From a bacterium OL-1 (GTDB taxonomy: Bacteria; Actinomycetota; Coriobacteriia; Coriobacteriales; Atopobiaceae), in contig LM994626.1 of NCBI GenBank assembly GCA_000752675.2, positions 256,447 to 320,446 on the forward strand: a stretch of DNA of 64,000 bases, written 5' to 3'. Shown here piece by piece: positions 1-8,421 of the stretch; the stretch's first letter is position 1, and the number at the start of each line of letters is the position of its first letter. The notes under the pieces were generated by a model that saw nothing but the letters and a program-made list of their open reading frames with translations, was not told the origin of the DNA and did no database searches. Position numbers and translations under genes: made by a program.

Positions 1-76
1 ACGACCCGCCGCACGCCGCGAGCGGCATGCAGAGCGTTGCGGCGAGAAGACCCGCAACCAGTACCTGCTTCTTCAT
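1..76 (-). CDS. Lipoprotein, N-terminal fragment (runs off window)
   Basis: Only the first 25 codons are inside the window. The ATG lies at 76 on the minus strand, with a purine-rich AGGGGAAGGA ribosome site about 7 bases upstream. The visible peptide is a classic type II signal: a KK start, a hydrophobic stretch, and a lipobox LAAC with the lipidated cysteine at residue 22, followed by GGS. It is therefore exported and anchored to the outer face of the membrane, perhaps as a substrate-binding or cell-wall protein. The mature part is outside the window, so no function can be given. It would be read away from rarA, separated by about 210 bases that hold no other gene. Confidence 0.75.
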   Translation of the reverse strand, partial: MKKQVLVAGLLAATLCMPLAACGGS

Positions 77-288
77 GCTTGGTTCCTTCCCCTCTGGCCG
101 GGGCTTCCCGGCCACCCCGCGCGCCGCGATGTGGCGCGCCTTGCTCGAGAGTCATTACAAATCGATGACAGCCCGTTTGAGGGGAACGGTACTAACCTGT
201 CGAATTTCTGACGTGTCCTGCAATCTGAGACGGCAGACGGAAGGGCCGAGCGGTGGCGCGAGAAGCTGCGAACGGTTCTTCTTGACGC

Positions 289-1707
289 TTATGCCTTGCT
301 CGGCTCGGCGTTATTGGCAGTTTTGGCGCCATCCTCGCCCGCCGATGCAGCAATGCCGTTCTCGCCCGAATTCGCCGGCCTTGGCTTAACCCCCGCCCGG
401 TCGCGAGCAGTTGCCTCGATGCGCCAGGCCTCCCAGCCGCGGGGGCTGGGGTGGTAGAACGCGCCGCGCTCGAGGCCCTCGGGCAGGTAGCGCTGCTCCA
501 CCCAGCCTGTGGGATAGTTGTGGGGGTAAAGGTAGGGGCCGTACTCGTCGGAGCCGGGACGGTGACGGTCGCGAAGGTAGCTGGGCACCTCTCGGCGCGG
601 CCCCTCCCGGACCTCTTGCAGAGCCGCATCTATGCCCGCCTCGGCGGCGTTGGACTTGGGCGCCAAGGCCATGTACTCGACTGCCTGGGCAAGGTTGATG
701 CGACACTCTGGGAGGCCGATGACCTCGGTTGCCTTGAACGCCGCCTCCGCGACGAGAAGCGCCTGCGGATCCGCGTTGCCAATGTCTTCCGAGGCAAGGA
801 TGAAGATGCGCCGCGCGATGAACTTGGGGTCCTCCCCCGCGTCGATCATGCGCGCCAGCCAGTAGAGCGCGGCATCAGGGTCGCTCCCACGCATGGACTT
901 GATGAAGGCGGAGATGATGTCGTAGTGCATGTCGCCGGACTTGTCGTAGGGCAGCCCGTGGCGTGGATTGGCCTCCAGCACGTGATCGCGCGTGATGCGA
1001 ACGGGGCTCTCCGGCGTGGCGGCGCCTGCCGGCGCGGCCATCTGGCTCGCCAGCTCGAGCGAGGTGAGAGAGGCGCGGCCGTCGCCACCGGCAAGGGTCA
1101 CAATCTCCTCGAGGGCGTCGTCGTCGAGCGTGAAGGCACCCTTGAGGCCGTATTCCGAGGTCACGGCCCGACGCACGATGGCTCGGATGGAATCGTCGTC
1201 GAGCGGCCCAAGCTCCACCACGCGCGAGCGCGAGAGCAGCGCCGAGTTCACCTCGAAGTAGGGGTTCTCGGTTGTGGCGCCAACGAGGACCACGGTGCGG
1301 TCCTCAACGGCATGCAGCAGAGCGTCCTGCTGCGAACGGTTGAAGCGGTGGATCTCGTCCACAAAGAGGATCGTGCGGCGACCCATGGAGAGCAGTCGGT
1401 TCTCGGCGGCATCAATCTCGCGGCGAAGGTCCTTGACCGTGCCCGTGACGGCCGAGACCTCGACGAACTCCGCGTGGGTCGAGTTGGCGATGATGCGGGC
1501 GAGCGTGGTCTTGCCCGTGCCCGCCGGCCCGTAGAGAATCACCGAGGAAAGCGTATCGTGCTCGATTGCGGTGCGCAGCCAGCTGCCGGGGCCCACGGCC
1601 CCCGTCTGGCCCACGTACTCGTCGAGGGTCTGCGGACGCATGCGCGCGGCGAGAGGGGCGTTCATCGTGCGCTTGTAGCGCTCTATGTTCGTGAAGAGGT
1701 TATCCAT
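289..1707 (-). CDS. rarA: Replication-associated recombination protein A (RarA/MgsA), AAA+ ATPase
   Basis: RarA is a clamp-loader-like AAA+ ATPase that acts at stalled replication forks and gaps. The 472-residue protein has Walker A GPAGTGKTT at about residues 60-68, Walker B with DEIH at 117-120, then a sensor region (GATTENP) and the C-terminal MgsA tetramerisation domain with the family-typical RGSDPDAALYWLARM stretch. The start is placed at ATG 1707 (MDNLFTNIERYKR), where family homology begins; the reading frame stays open about 40 codons further up, but that extension is low-complexity and lacks homology. Length fits the family (about 430-470). It is transcribed divergently from the glutamine amidotransferase gene. 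Function is well supported; regulation is not visible. Confidence 0.93.
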   Translation of the reverse strand: MDNLFTNIERYKRTMNAPLAARMRPQTLDEYVGQTGAVGPGSWLRTAIEHDTLSSVILYGPAGTGKTTLARIIANSTHAEFVEVSAVTGTVKDLRREIDAAENRLLSMGRRTILFVDEIHRFNRSQQDALLHAVEDRTVVLVGATTENPYFEVNSALLSRSRVVELGPLDDDSIRAIVRRAVTSEYGLKGAFTLDDDALEEIVTLAGGDGRASLTSLELASQMAAPAGAATPESPVRITRDHVLEANPRHGLPYDKSGDMHYDIISAFIKSMRGSDPDAALYWLARMIDAGEDPKFIARRIFILASEDIGNADPQALLVAEAAFKATEVIGLPECRINLAQAVEYMALAPKSNAAEAGIDAALQEVREGPRREVPSYLRDRHRPGSDEYGPYLYPHNYPTGWVEQRYLPEGLERGAFYHPSPRGWEAWRIEATARDRAGVKPRPANSGENGIAASAGEDGAKTANNAEPSKA

Positions 1708-1750
1708 GCAAGCGATTGTATCCCAGGGCCGTGGCAGCGGGGCGGAGCCC

Positions 1751-1829
1751 TTCTCGACAGGGGCCTTCACGCCGAGACCCCCGTCAGGTCTTTCTCGACA
1801 CGCCCTTCTCGAGAAGCCCCTTCTCGACA
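1751..1829. repeat. Four short TTCTCGA-type repeats in the rarA/amidotransferase intergenic gap
   Basis: The nonamer TTCTCGACA occurs at 1751-1759, 1792-1800 and 1821-1829, with a variant TTCTCGAGA at 1806-1814. The variant sits inside a perfect 12-bp palindrome, CTTCTCGAGAAG. The copies lie in the divergent promoter region between rarA and the amidotransferase gene. They could be binding sites or a decayed repeat; nothing identifies a regulator. Confidence 0.4.
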
Positions 1830-1923
1830 CGCGTTCGTTTTTTCTGGATTGGCGGCCGTAGCGTATCTGGTAGCCGCACGTCGGCTAAGGTATTCCACCG
1901 GTACATCGCAAAGGGGAGGAAAC

Positions 1924-2709
1924 ATGCCAGTCGCTGCCACAAGGCCGCTCATCGGAATTACGTCTAGGCCTCGGGAGGACCCCGAGAACCCAAACTGGAC
2001 CATGACCGATGACCACTACGCCGCATCGGTGGCCGATGCCGGCGGAATCCCGGTGGCGCTCCCCTACTGCATCCCGTTTGGCTTCGAGGCGACGGCGCTC
2101 GTGCCGGACATCGTCCGCCGTCTCGACGGCATCCTCTTCACGGGCGGCGGCGACATTGCCGATGACTCCTTTGACGGGCATGCTTACGCCCCGGAAAGCC
2201 ATTCGCCCATCTCGCTTACCTGCCCCGCACGCGACGCCTTTGAGTGGGCGCTCATGCGTGCGTGCTGGGACGCTGACGTCCCGGTACTTGGCATCTGCCG
2301 CGGCATGCAGGTCATGAACGTGACCCTCGGCGGCACGCTCGTGCGCGACATCAAGGACTACCCCACCAAGACCATCCTCCACACGCGTGGCGACTCCCCT
2401 GACTCCCCCGTCCACCACGTACGCATTTCGGAGGCGAGCAGACTGGCCAAGATCCTCGGCTTCGCTTCCGGCGGGGTGAACTCGCTTCACCACGAGGCAA
2501 TCTACACCCAGGCTCCAAAGGGACACGTTGTCGCATGGGCGGAGGACGGTACCCCGGAGGGCCTCGAGTTCGACGAGAAGACCTTCTTCCTTGGGGTGCA
2601 GTGGCATCCTGAGAAGCTCCGTACCCAGCCGCAGCTCTTTAGCGCCTTCGTGGACGCCGCACGCGAACACGGTGCTGCCGAACGCGCCGCGCAGGGCCCC
2701 TCGCTGTAG
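1924..2709 (+). CDS. Class I glutamine amidotransferase-like hydrolase (gamma-glutamyl-GABA hydrolase type, peptidase C26)
   Basis: A 261-residue cytoplasmic hydrolase of the PuuD-like C26 family, which cleaves gamma-glutamyl amide bonds. The nucleophile elbow GICRGMQ places the catalytic cysteine at residue 125; the His-Glu pair is in QWHPE (H228, E230); the oxyanion region TGGGDI precedes them. The start is ATG 1924, preceded by the strong site AAAGGGGAGGA. The upstream open frame has no homology. The gene stands alone, divergent from rarA and convergent with dgt. The physiological substrate, whether gamma-glutamyl-GABA or another gamma-glutamyl compound, cannot be told from sequence, and no other putrescine-catabolic gene is nearby. 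Confidence 0.85.
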   Translation: MPVAATRPLIGITSRPREDPENPNWTMTDDHYAASVADAGGIPVALPYCIPFGFEATALVPDIVRRLDGILFTGGGDIADDSFDGHAYAPESHSPISLTCPARDAFEWALMRACWDADVPVLGICRGMQVMNVTLGGTLVRDIKDYPTKTILHTRGDSPDSPVHHVRISEASRLAKILGFASGGVNSLHHEAIYTQAPKGHVVAWAEDGTPEGLEFDEKTFFLGVQWHPEKLRTQPQLFSAFVDAAREHGAAERAAQGPSL

Positions 2710-2725
2710 TGAAGACCATTGCCGC

Positions 2726-2753
2726 GCACCCGCCCGCAGCTACGGGCGGGTGC
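2726..2753. terminator. Hairpin between convergent genes
   Basis: An 11-bp perfect GC stem (GCACCCGCCCG, 2726-2736, paired with 2743-2753) has a 6-base loop that contains the dgt stop codon. It lies just beyond the amidotransferase stop, so it could end transcription from both sides. No T-tract follows on either strand, so it may act as a Rho-dependent or mRNA-stabilising hairpin instead. Confidence 0.45.
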
Positions 2754-3981
2754 CTTCGAAGTACCCACGGCGAGGGAAGAGCTCGCGCGCCTTGGGGAAG
2801 AGCTCCGAGCACGTAGCCATGAAGTAGTCGTCCGTCATCGACGAGATGAAGTCCACCACCGCAAGGTCTGGGTCCGACTCCCAGTCATACGTGCGGCCAT
2901 AGGGAGCGAGGTGGCGCCCCAGCGGCTCGATGTGGTGGCGGAAGATGGCGGCAGACTCGTCACCCGCGCGAAGAGCCTCGAGCTCGTGATCATAGAGCAG
3001 CGAGAAGAGCTCCGAGACGCCGCGTGAGAAGTCCCCGTTGACCTCCGAGGCGCCATAGATCTTCTCGTAGTTCTCGCGCTTTGCTCGGCGCATCTCGGCA
3101 AAGCCTTCCTCGCTCATCTCGATGCGCGGCTTGCCCAGGCTGTTCTCGACCACGTCCGCGACAAAGGCGCCAAGCGCCCAGGCGTTGTACGCACCGCCAA
3201 GACCGTCGTCGAAGCTATTCTCGGTGCAGAGGCCCGCGCGGATGGCGTCCTGGCGGTCCTTGCCCACGTAGGCGATGATGTCCGAGACGCGCACCACGCA
3301 GCCCTCAAGCGTCATGGGGCGCAAGTGTGCAATGGCGGGGCCGCCCTTCTCCCAGCACTCCTCCACCCCGCGGTCGAACTCGTCGAAGCCGGCAAGAGAG
3401 CTTGTCTCGAAGATCTGCTGCTCGAACTCACCGTTGTGGCAGATCACGCCATCCAGCGTCTGGAGTGCGAGGTTCCTGCCATAGGTGACGTCGAGCGCGC
3501 GAACGCTCTGCACGTTGTGCGCAAAGAAGCGGCCGGTGCGGACATGGTAGACGTCGTTTAGAAAGCGCTCGCCTGCGTGGCCAAACGGCGTGTGGCCAAT
3601 GTCGTGCCCCAAAGCGATTGCCTCGATGAGGTCAAGGTTGAGGCCAAGCGCGGCGCCAATGTCTCTAGCCACGCGCGCGACGAGCTGCACATGCAGGCCG
3701 CGACGGGCAAGGTCATCATCCGCGCGAAACGAGAAGACCTGGGTCTTTCCGGCAAGGCGGTTGTACGCGGACATGTGCATGATCTTCTCGGCATCGCGCA
3801 CAAAGGCCGGACGCAGGACGCTCTCCTGGTCACGCTCGGTCTTGTCGCGACGAAGCGCGGCTGCATTGGGCGTAGAAAACGGCGAGAGGGCCCCGCTTGC
3901 GCGACTGTCTGCAATTGCCCGCTGCGCCTGGAGCGAGAGCTGCCCCGTGAGGTGAGGCGCGAGCTTGTTGGTGACTTCCAT
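2740..3981 (-). CDS. dgt: Deoxyguanosinetriphosphate triphosphohydrolase-like HD protein
   Basis: This HD-domain enzyme removes triphosphate from dGTP or other dNTPs and so adjusts nucleotide pools. In the 413-residue product the metal-binding HD pair is H126-D127 within LGHDIGHTPFGH, the upstream metal histidine is H97 in RGLHVQL, and the NGEFEQQ segment further on is typical of the family. The N-terminal SRPF-like part (LRRDKTERD) also fits. ATG 3981 is chosen because it has a GGAGG site seven bases upstream and matches family starts; an upstream ATG at 4050 has no ribosome site. It is convergent with the amidotransferase gene. Confidence 0.88.
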   Translation of the reverse strand: MEVTNKLAPHLTGQLSLQAQRAIADSRASGALSPFSTPNAAALRRDKTERDQESVLRPAFVRDAEKIMHMSAYNRLAGKTQVFSFRADDDLARRGLHVQLVARVARDIGAALGLNLDLIEAIALGHDIGHTPFGHAGERFLNDVYHVRTGRFFAHNVQSVRALDVTYGRNLALQTLDGVICHNGEFEQQIFETSSLAGFDEFDRGVEECWEKGGPAIAHLRPMTLEGCVVRVSDIIAYVGKDRQDAIRAGLCTENSFDDGLGGAYNAWALGAFVADVVENSLGKPRIEMSEEGFAEMRRAKRENYEKIYGASEVNGDFSRGVSELFSLLYDHELEALRAGDESAAIFRHHIEPLGRHLAPYGRTYDWESDPDLAVVDFISSMTDDYFMATCSELFPKARELFPRRGYFEGTRP

Positions 3982-4101
3982 GGCTGCCTCCTGCGAGTTG
4001 TTTATCGAGGCAGATTCTAGCAAGGCCGCGCGACAGTAATTAGGACGCAAGAAGGACGTCGGGCAGCCTGGAGGTCGAACGCTGCTCCTAGAAAGCTGCG
4101 A

Positions 4102-4182
4102 CTTAATAGCAGTCTGCAGAGGGCCCTTATCAGAAAAGCCGCAGGCAAACGGCCTGCGGCTTATTGGAGGACTGCTATTAAG
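4102..4182. terminator. Nested hairpin: terminator core inside a 13-bp outer inverted repeat
   Basis: The inner stem AAGCCGCAGGC (4136-4146) pairs perfectly with 4152-4162. Read on the minus strand it is followed by TTTTCT, which makes it a good Rho-independent terminator for the ATP-grasp gene that ends at 4248. Around it lies a second perfect inverted repeat, CTTAATAGCAGTC (4102-4114), matching 4170-4182. That outer pair is not needed for a terminator and suggests either a small structured RNA or an inserted palindromic element. Confidence 0.6.
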
Positions 4183-4220
4183 GCGCAGTTATCTGCCTGC
4201 AGCGACAGAGCCGGCAGAAA

Positions 4221-4251
4221 ATGAGACAAAGGGAAACTCCCTTTGTCTCAT
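4221..4251. repeat. Dispersed palindrome family 1, copy A
   Basis: The arms TGAGACAAAGGGA (4222-4234) and its exact complement (4238-4250) are separated by AAC; flanking A and T extend the stem by one pair. The last three bases, read on the minus strand, are the TGA stop of the ATP-grasp gene. Related copies lie at 15125-15153, 28137-28167, 54996-55026 and 62271-62299. No transposase for it is present in the window. Confidence 0.85.
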
Positions 4252-5624
4252 TCGACGACGAGGCAGCCCATGTTGAGGCGGTGTGTCCACTCACCAATGA
4301 CGTTATCCATGCCACAGCGAGTAAAGACTCCGCCGAACTTCCCGTTGAAGAGGAAGAGCCCCTCCATGTTGCTCATCTCGGGGGCATCGAGCGGGTCTTC
4401 GCCGGGCTTAAGCACGCCGCCGCGCAGGGTGGGCGTGCGATACTGCGGCGCATACGCCTGCACAACGCCTCCGCTCTTTGCGCAGGTGGCAAGCGCGCTC
4501 TCCCACTCCTCCTGCGTCTTGCAGTCAAGGCCGGCCACCACGCCCACGGCGTTGTAGCCGCCTGCAGGCTTCACGATCCAGCGGTCCTTCTCGGCATAGG
4601 GCGAGAGGTCCGAGTCCGCATCAAGCAGCACCGTCTGGGGAACATGTGCGTCGATGAACGCGCGCTCCTCGGGCGTGAGGATGCCATCCACCGCATCGGA
4701 GTGCATGATTGCGAAGACGGTCTTCGTAGCGCAGGGCCAGGTCCTGTAGCCGCCAATGACGCAAGCCAGCCCGCGGCGCGCGGCCTCTGCCAGGGCGTCA
4801 GCGCCAGCGCAGGGTTTCTCGGCAATCTCGGACGTGACGGCTCGGCGGTACACGCAGGAGACGGGGCCACCGGGGGCCATGAGGAGGTCTGTGCCCGCCA
4901 CGTGATCGATGCGCAGGTCACGAATGTCGCAAAACTGGGCATAGATGCCCCTGTCGGAGAGTCGCCAGAGGAAGTCCTCGAGCTCGTCCGTCGACGCGCT
5001 CTCGGTGTAGTCGACAATGCACAGCGACGGATGGTCAACGCTGCTGCCAAAGCGGTCGGCGTTTGCCCAACTCACATATGTGTCGCGAATGGCATCGATA
5101 GCCTCGCCCACCACGTCGTACGTCGTGATGTTGGGGTGCTTCTCGGCGAACTTGCGGTAGGTCTGGGTGGCCTGGATGGCACGGGTGACCTCGACGGTCG
5201 AGGTCATGCCCGCCGAGCCGTCTGTGTTGAGCTCACAGAACTGATAGTCGCCCGTCTCCTCGTTGAAGAAGACGTCCACGCGCGCGATGGGGATCATCTG
5301 CTCGTAGCCTGTTGGAATGAGCGTGAGCTCCTCAAGCTCGGGCGAGAAGTGGAAGAGCTTGCGAAACTCGGGGTTGCGCAGGTACTCGGCCGTAATCTTG
5401 TCCATGATGCGGCCCATGGTCTCGGCGGCGTCGCGCAGAATCTCAATCTGGGCGACATCGAGGATCTTGGGCGTCATTGCCCAGGAGACGGGTCCGCCGT
5501 GGTAGAGCGCGTGGGTGGTGAGTAGGTAACGGTCACCAGCCCCCCTGCTCTCAACATCACCGGCAAGCTCGCGCGCCGTCGAGAGGAACTCGTCCTCGAG
5601 CGCGCGTCCATGAAGGCAAGTCAT
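4248..5624 (-). CDS. Glutathionylspermidine synthase-like ATP-grasp protein
   Basis: A 458-residue soluble protein resembling the GSP_synth / circularly permuted ATP-grasp group, which ligates carboxylates to amines using ATP. Visible signs are the ATP-grasp acidic motif RVDVFF (115-120) followed by CELNTDGSAG (130-139), and the nucleotide-binding lysine loop WIVKPAGGYNAVG (349-361). No N-terminal amidase domain is present. The start is set at ATG 5624, with AGGAAG eight bases upstream; a GTG at 5681 lacks a ribosome site. The stop codon is supplied by repeat copy A. The true substrate is unknown, and it may be a peptide or polyamine ligase. It is monocistronic. Confidence 0.7.
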   Translation of the reverse strand: MTCLHGRALEDEFLSTARELAGDVESRGAGDRYLLTTHALYHGGPVSWAMTPKILDVAQIEILRDAAETMGRIMDKITAEYLRNPEFRKLFHFSPELEELTLIPTGYEQMIPIARVDVFFNEETGDYQFCELNTDGSAGMTSTVEVTRAIQATQTYRKFAEKHPNITTYDVVGEAIDAIRDTYVSWANADRFGSSVDHPSLCIVDYTESASTDELEDFLWRLSDRGIYAQFCDIRDLRIDHVAGTDLLMAPGGPVSCVYRRAVTSEIAEKPCAGADALAEAARRGLACVIGGYRTWPCATKTVFAIMHSDAVDGILTPEERAFIDAHVPQTVLLDADSDLSPYAEKDRWIVKPAGGYNAVGVVAGLDCKTQEEWESALATCAKSGGVVQAYAPQYRTPTLRGGVLKPGEDPLDAPEMSNMEGLFLFNGKFGGVFTRCGMDNVIGEWTHRLNMGCLVVE

Positions 5625-5818
5625 ATGGGTCACTTCCTGGTTACCGCAGTCGCAACGCGACAATTCGGCAAACGTCACCAATCTGTCTGTAAGTTGCTGC
5701 CCGATTGTAGACGCTTGAAAACAGCATCATTGATTCTGCACACTGCGTGAAGGACGTGTGTGCTGACATCAGGCGGACATGCATGCCAAGTGGCACCTTC
5801 GCGAAGTGTTTTGTCCTG

Positions 5819-7675
5819 CTACGGCCTGCTCATGAAGTGCATGCCCTTCTCCGGGTACACCGTGAGGCCGAGCTTCTCCTGCAGCGCGATGGACGCCTGG
5901 TTGTCGGGCCACACCTCTCCCCAGGGCACAAGGCCGCGATCGAGCTGCTCGTTGATCTTTGCAGACTCAAGAGCGGTTGCCCACCCGCGGCGACGCAGCT
6001 CGGGGAAGACCTCCAGCATGCCAATGGCGCCCTCGGGGTGCTCGCCGATGAAGGCGCAGAGACGTCCCGCCTCAAAGCCTCCCAGCACAAGCCCGCGCGC
6101 GAGAATGTCTTCCAGCTCGCCGGGTGCCAGGTACTCTGGATGCGAGTAGTGTGAGGCCACTAGCTCGGCATACGCCGGCGTGAGTGTGCGGATGTCGAGC
6201 GAGGGATCCACCTCGAGGCGGTCTTGCTTCTCGTAGATGACCATGTTGCAAGGGGCATCCTCGGTAAGGCCCAGATCGCGGCGCACGTCGTGGACGGGGG
6301 CGGTGCCAAGGACGCACACCAGGTCGCGAGAGGCAAAGACATCAAGCGCCTCGCGCATGGCCTTCCGGGAGGTTCCCCACACAAAGGTCCCGTGGCGCGG
6401 CACCTCCAGCACGCACACGCCCTTCTTTGCGACAAGGACCTCGCCAATCCCGCGGCGCGCGCACTCGAGGATGGGGAACGCCTCGCGCGGGCCGTCCGTG
6501 AGAAGCTCGATTGCCCGTGCTCGTCGGGTTTCCGCGGGCTCCTCCAGCGCCCGCATGATGTAGGCCAGGCGCTTCGCGATGGCCTCGGAGCCATCTGCGT
6601 TGGGGTGCTCGTAGCCGTCGGCCATGAGGACGGGACTTGCCTGCAGCAGGCGCGAGCCCTCGACCAAGTGCATGCCGGGGTTGGCGGCAACCGCGGTGCG
6701 GATAAGGTCGGGTACGGCGGCAAAGCAGCTGCCCCGGTGCGTGGGGTGCGTCTCGTCCAGGTGCCAGAGGGGCGTGAGCGTCCAGGTGGATGCCTCCGGC
6801 CACGCCTCGGCGACCTCGAAGAGGCTCGTGCGAATGTCACGCGTAATGCGCATCTCCTGGCAGGGCTCGTAGCGGTAGTTCTCGCCCAGCTCCACCACCA
6901 CGGCCGCGGGAGAAGCCTCGTCTGCCAGGCCAACGGTCGAGCCCGGCAGGAAGACCTGGCCGCCAATGCCCTGGTTGAGCACGTCCATGTCTAGCTGCGT
7001 GGCGAGAAGCGCCGGCCAATTGCGCGCCGGGTCGCCAGCGACAAAGCCCTGGGCGATGGAGTCGCCAATCACCAGCAGCTGGTCACGGGCAGTAACCGGC
7101 TCGATTACGTTGCCGTCGCCCACCACGTGTCGCAGGTCGCAGCTCGTGAGGCAGGGCAGCCACACACGCACATGATGATGACGGCCCATGCCAGGCAGGC
7201 GCTGGAGGTTGCTCTCGGGCGCCTCCTCGGGATCATCGAGCGCAAACTCCACACGCGTCACGCCGTCGTGGTTCTCCTCGGGAAGCGCGCAGGGCAGATG
7301 GCGGCCGTCAACGTCACAAGAGAAGCCGTCAAGGGGTCCGTCTGGCGCAAAGGCGCACTCGGCGGCCTCGTCGAGCACCTCGCGCGAGCCACGCGGGAAC
7401 GGTTCCACACGCGCCTCGAGCACGATGGAAGAGGAGTCCGTCTCAAACTCCACGGTGATGCCTGCCGTGCAGGCAGCCATGGCGCGATAGAGGCCCGGGT
7501 GCCAAGCGCGGCAGCTCCCAATGGCCTTGAGCTGGCTCTTCGCGAAGCGCCAGGGGTGTACCCAGCCGTGCCCCTTCGGCTCTGCCCACACGGCGCCGTG
7601 GAGCAGCCCCTCGGCGGGAACGCTCACGAGCAGGTCGGCCATGTCCTTCTCGTCCATGAGTTCACTGACGCTCAT
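5819..7675 (-). CDS. SGNH-hydrolase / GNAT acetyltransferase fusion protein
   Basis: A 618-residue, apparently cytoplasmic protein without a signal peptide. Residues about 50-190 form a beta-rich, carbohydrate-esterase-like N-terminal domain. An SGNH hydrolase follows, with block I VIGDSIAQG (catalytic Ser206), a GxN-like GENYRYE segment near 264-270, and the block V His in EHPNADG (H357). After a linker, residues about 490-618 look like a GNAT/FR47 acyltransferase, with the acetyl-CoA loop RRRGWA (561-566) and a C-terminal WPDNQASIALQEKLG helix region. One enzyme could therefore both remove and transfer acyl groups. ATG 7675 has GAGGGG upstream. I see no obvious partner genes; the division of labour is inferred from domains only. 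Confidence 0.72.
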   Translation of the reverse strand: MSVSELMDEKDMADLLVSVPAEGLLHGAVWAEPKGHGWVHPWRFAKSQLKAIGSCRAWHPGLYRAMAACTAGITVEFETDSSSIVLEARVEPFPRGSREVLDEAAECAFAPDGPLDGFSCDVDGRHLPCALPEENHDGVTRVEFALDDPEEAPESNLQRLPGMGRHHHVRVWLPCLTSCDLRHVVGDGNVIEPVTARDQLLVIGDSIAQGFVAGDPARNWPALLATQLDMDVLNQGIGGQVFLPGSTVGLADEASPAAVVVELGENYRYEPCQEMRITRDIRTSLFEVAEAWPEASTWTLTPLWHLDETHPTHRGSCFAAVPDLIRTAVAANPGMHLVEGSRLLQASPVLMADGYEHPNADGSEAIAKRLAYIMRALEEPAETRRARAIELLTDGPREAFPILECARRGIGEVLVAKKGVCVLEVPRHGTFVWGTSRKAMREALDVFASRDLVCVLGTAPVHDVRRDLGLTEDAPCNMVIYEKQDRLEVDPSLDIRTLTPAYAELVASHYSHPEYLAPGELEDILARGLVLGGFEAGRLCAFIGEHPEGAIGMLEVFPELRRRGWATALESAKINEQLDRGLVPWGEVWPDNQASIALQEKLGLTVYPEKGMHFMSRP

Positions 7676-7803
7676 CGCACGTCGCCCCTCTGCGATTCAG
7701 CCACGTTGTGTGCGCTGCGATTGTTGTTTGCGGCCATCCATTGTGGCAGAAACAGCGGCCGCATGGGTGCTAGGCGATAACGCTTCAAGCGAGCTGCGAA
7801 AAC

Positions 7804-7838
7804 TCTCCCTCGGGCGAGAAACCGACGCCCGAGAGGGG
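7804..7838 (-). terminator. Rho-independent terminator after the glycosylase gene
   Basis: The stem CTCGGGCG (7809-7816) pairs with 7826-7833, extended by four more pairs across a single bulge. Read on the minus strand it is followed by a short T run (GAGTTTTCG). It lies about 50 bases downstream of the deoxyinosine glycosylase stop, so it plausibly ends the operon from 10758 down to 7885. Confidence 0.65.
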
Positions 7839-7884
7839 GTTTCGTACGCAATCGCGTCGATAACAGCCCTTCCGGCACCCGGCG

Positions 7885-8421
7885 CTACTCGCCATCGGCA
7901 GCGCGGCGGAGCGGCTCGTAGGCGGCAACGAGGTCATCAAGGCGCATGCGGGCGTTTGCCGGGCTCGTGGAAGGGAGCCCCGTGCATGGAACGCCGCATG
8001 CAGGTTCAACGAGCCGCTGGTAGAGCCGTGTGGCGGTGCTTCCCGTGCAGAACACGCGCGCGATGGGCGCTATCGAGAGAATCCGGCCAACGTCATTGGG
8101 CACGGGATTGCGAATGGAGGCATCGCTCGCCCCTTCTATGGTGCAGCTTCGAAGCACGTCCCAGAGGGCAACGTGATGGCGCAGGCACAGGTCGCGACGA
8201 GCATCGTTCGTCTCGGGGACGCCCTCTTGCCACAGCGCCGCCACCACGCGCCAGAAGCGGTTCTGTGGGTTGCCGTAGTAGAAGTGCACTTCGCGCGATT
8301 TGGGGCTGGGCATGGTCCCCAGCACCAGCACACGGCTCTTCTCATCAAATATTGGATCGAGTGGGTGAATGACGAGCCGGCCCGCAGGGGTGGACGCCTC
8401 TTTGCCTGCGTTACTCGCCAT
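7885..8421 (-). CDS. DNA-deoxyinosine (hypoxanthine) glycosylase, uracil-DNA-glycosylase superfamily
   Basis: A 178-residue base-excision enzyme expected to cut hypoxanthine (deaminated adenine) and possibly uracil from DNA. The superfamily active-site strand LVLGTMPSPKSRE lies near the N-terminus, followed by the family-typical YYGNPQNRFW; the C-terminal DNA-intercalation motif is LPSTSPAN. ATG 8421 overlaps the upstream phosphatase stop by 11 bases, consistent with translational coupling; a GTG further up would lie deeper inside that gene. It is last in a four-gene run that also carries Vsr, so the operon has a DNA-repair flavour. Confidence 0.85.
   Translation of the reverse strand: MASNAGKEASTPAGRLVIHPLDPIFDEKSRVLVLGTMPSPKSREVHFYYGNPQNRFWRVVAALWQEGVPETNDARRDLCLRHHVALWDVLRSCTIEGASDASIRNPVPNDVGRILSIAPIARVFCTGSTATRLYQRLVEPACGVPCTGLPSTSPANARMRLDDLVAAYEPLRRAADGE

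Noticed and set aside
4030-4100. Possible tRNA-like stretch (GGTCGAACGCTGC)
   Set aside because: The fragment resembles a T-arm, but no acceptor or anticodon stem can be folded around it.
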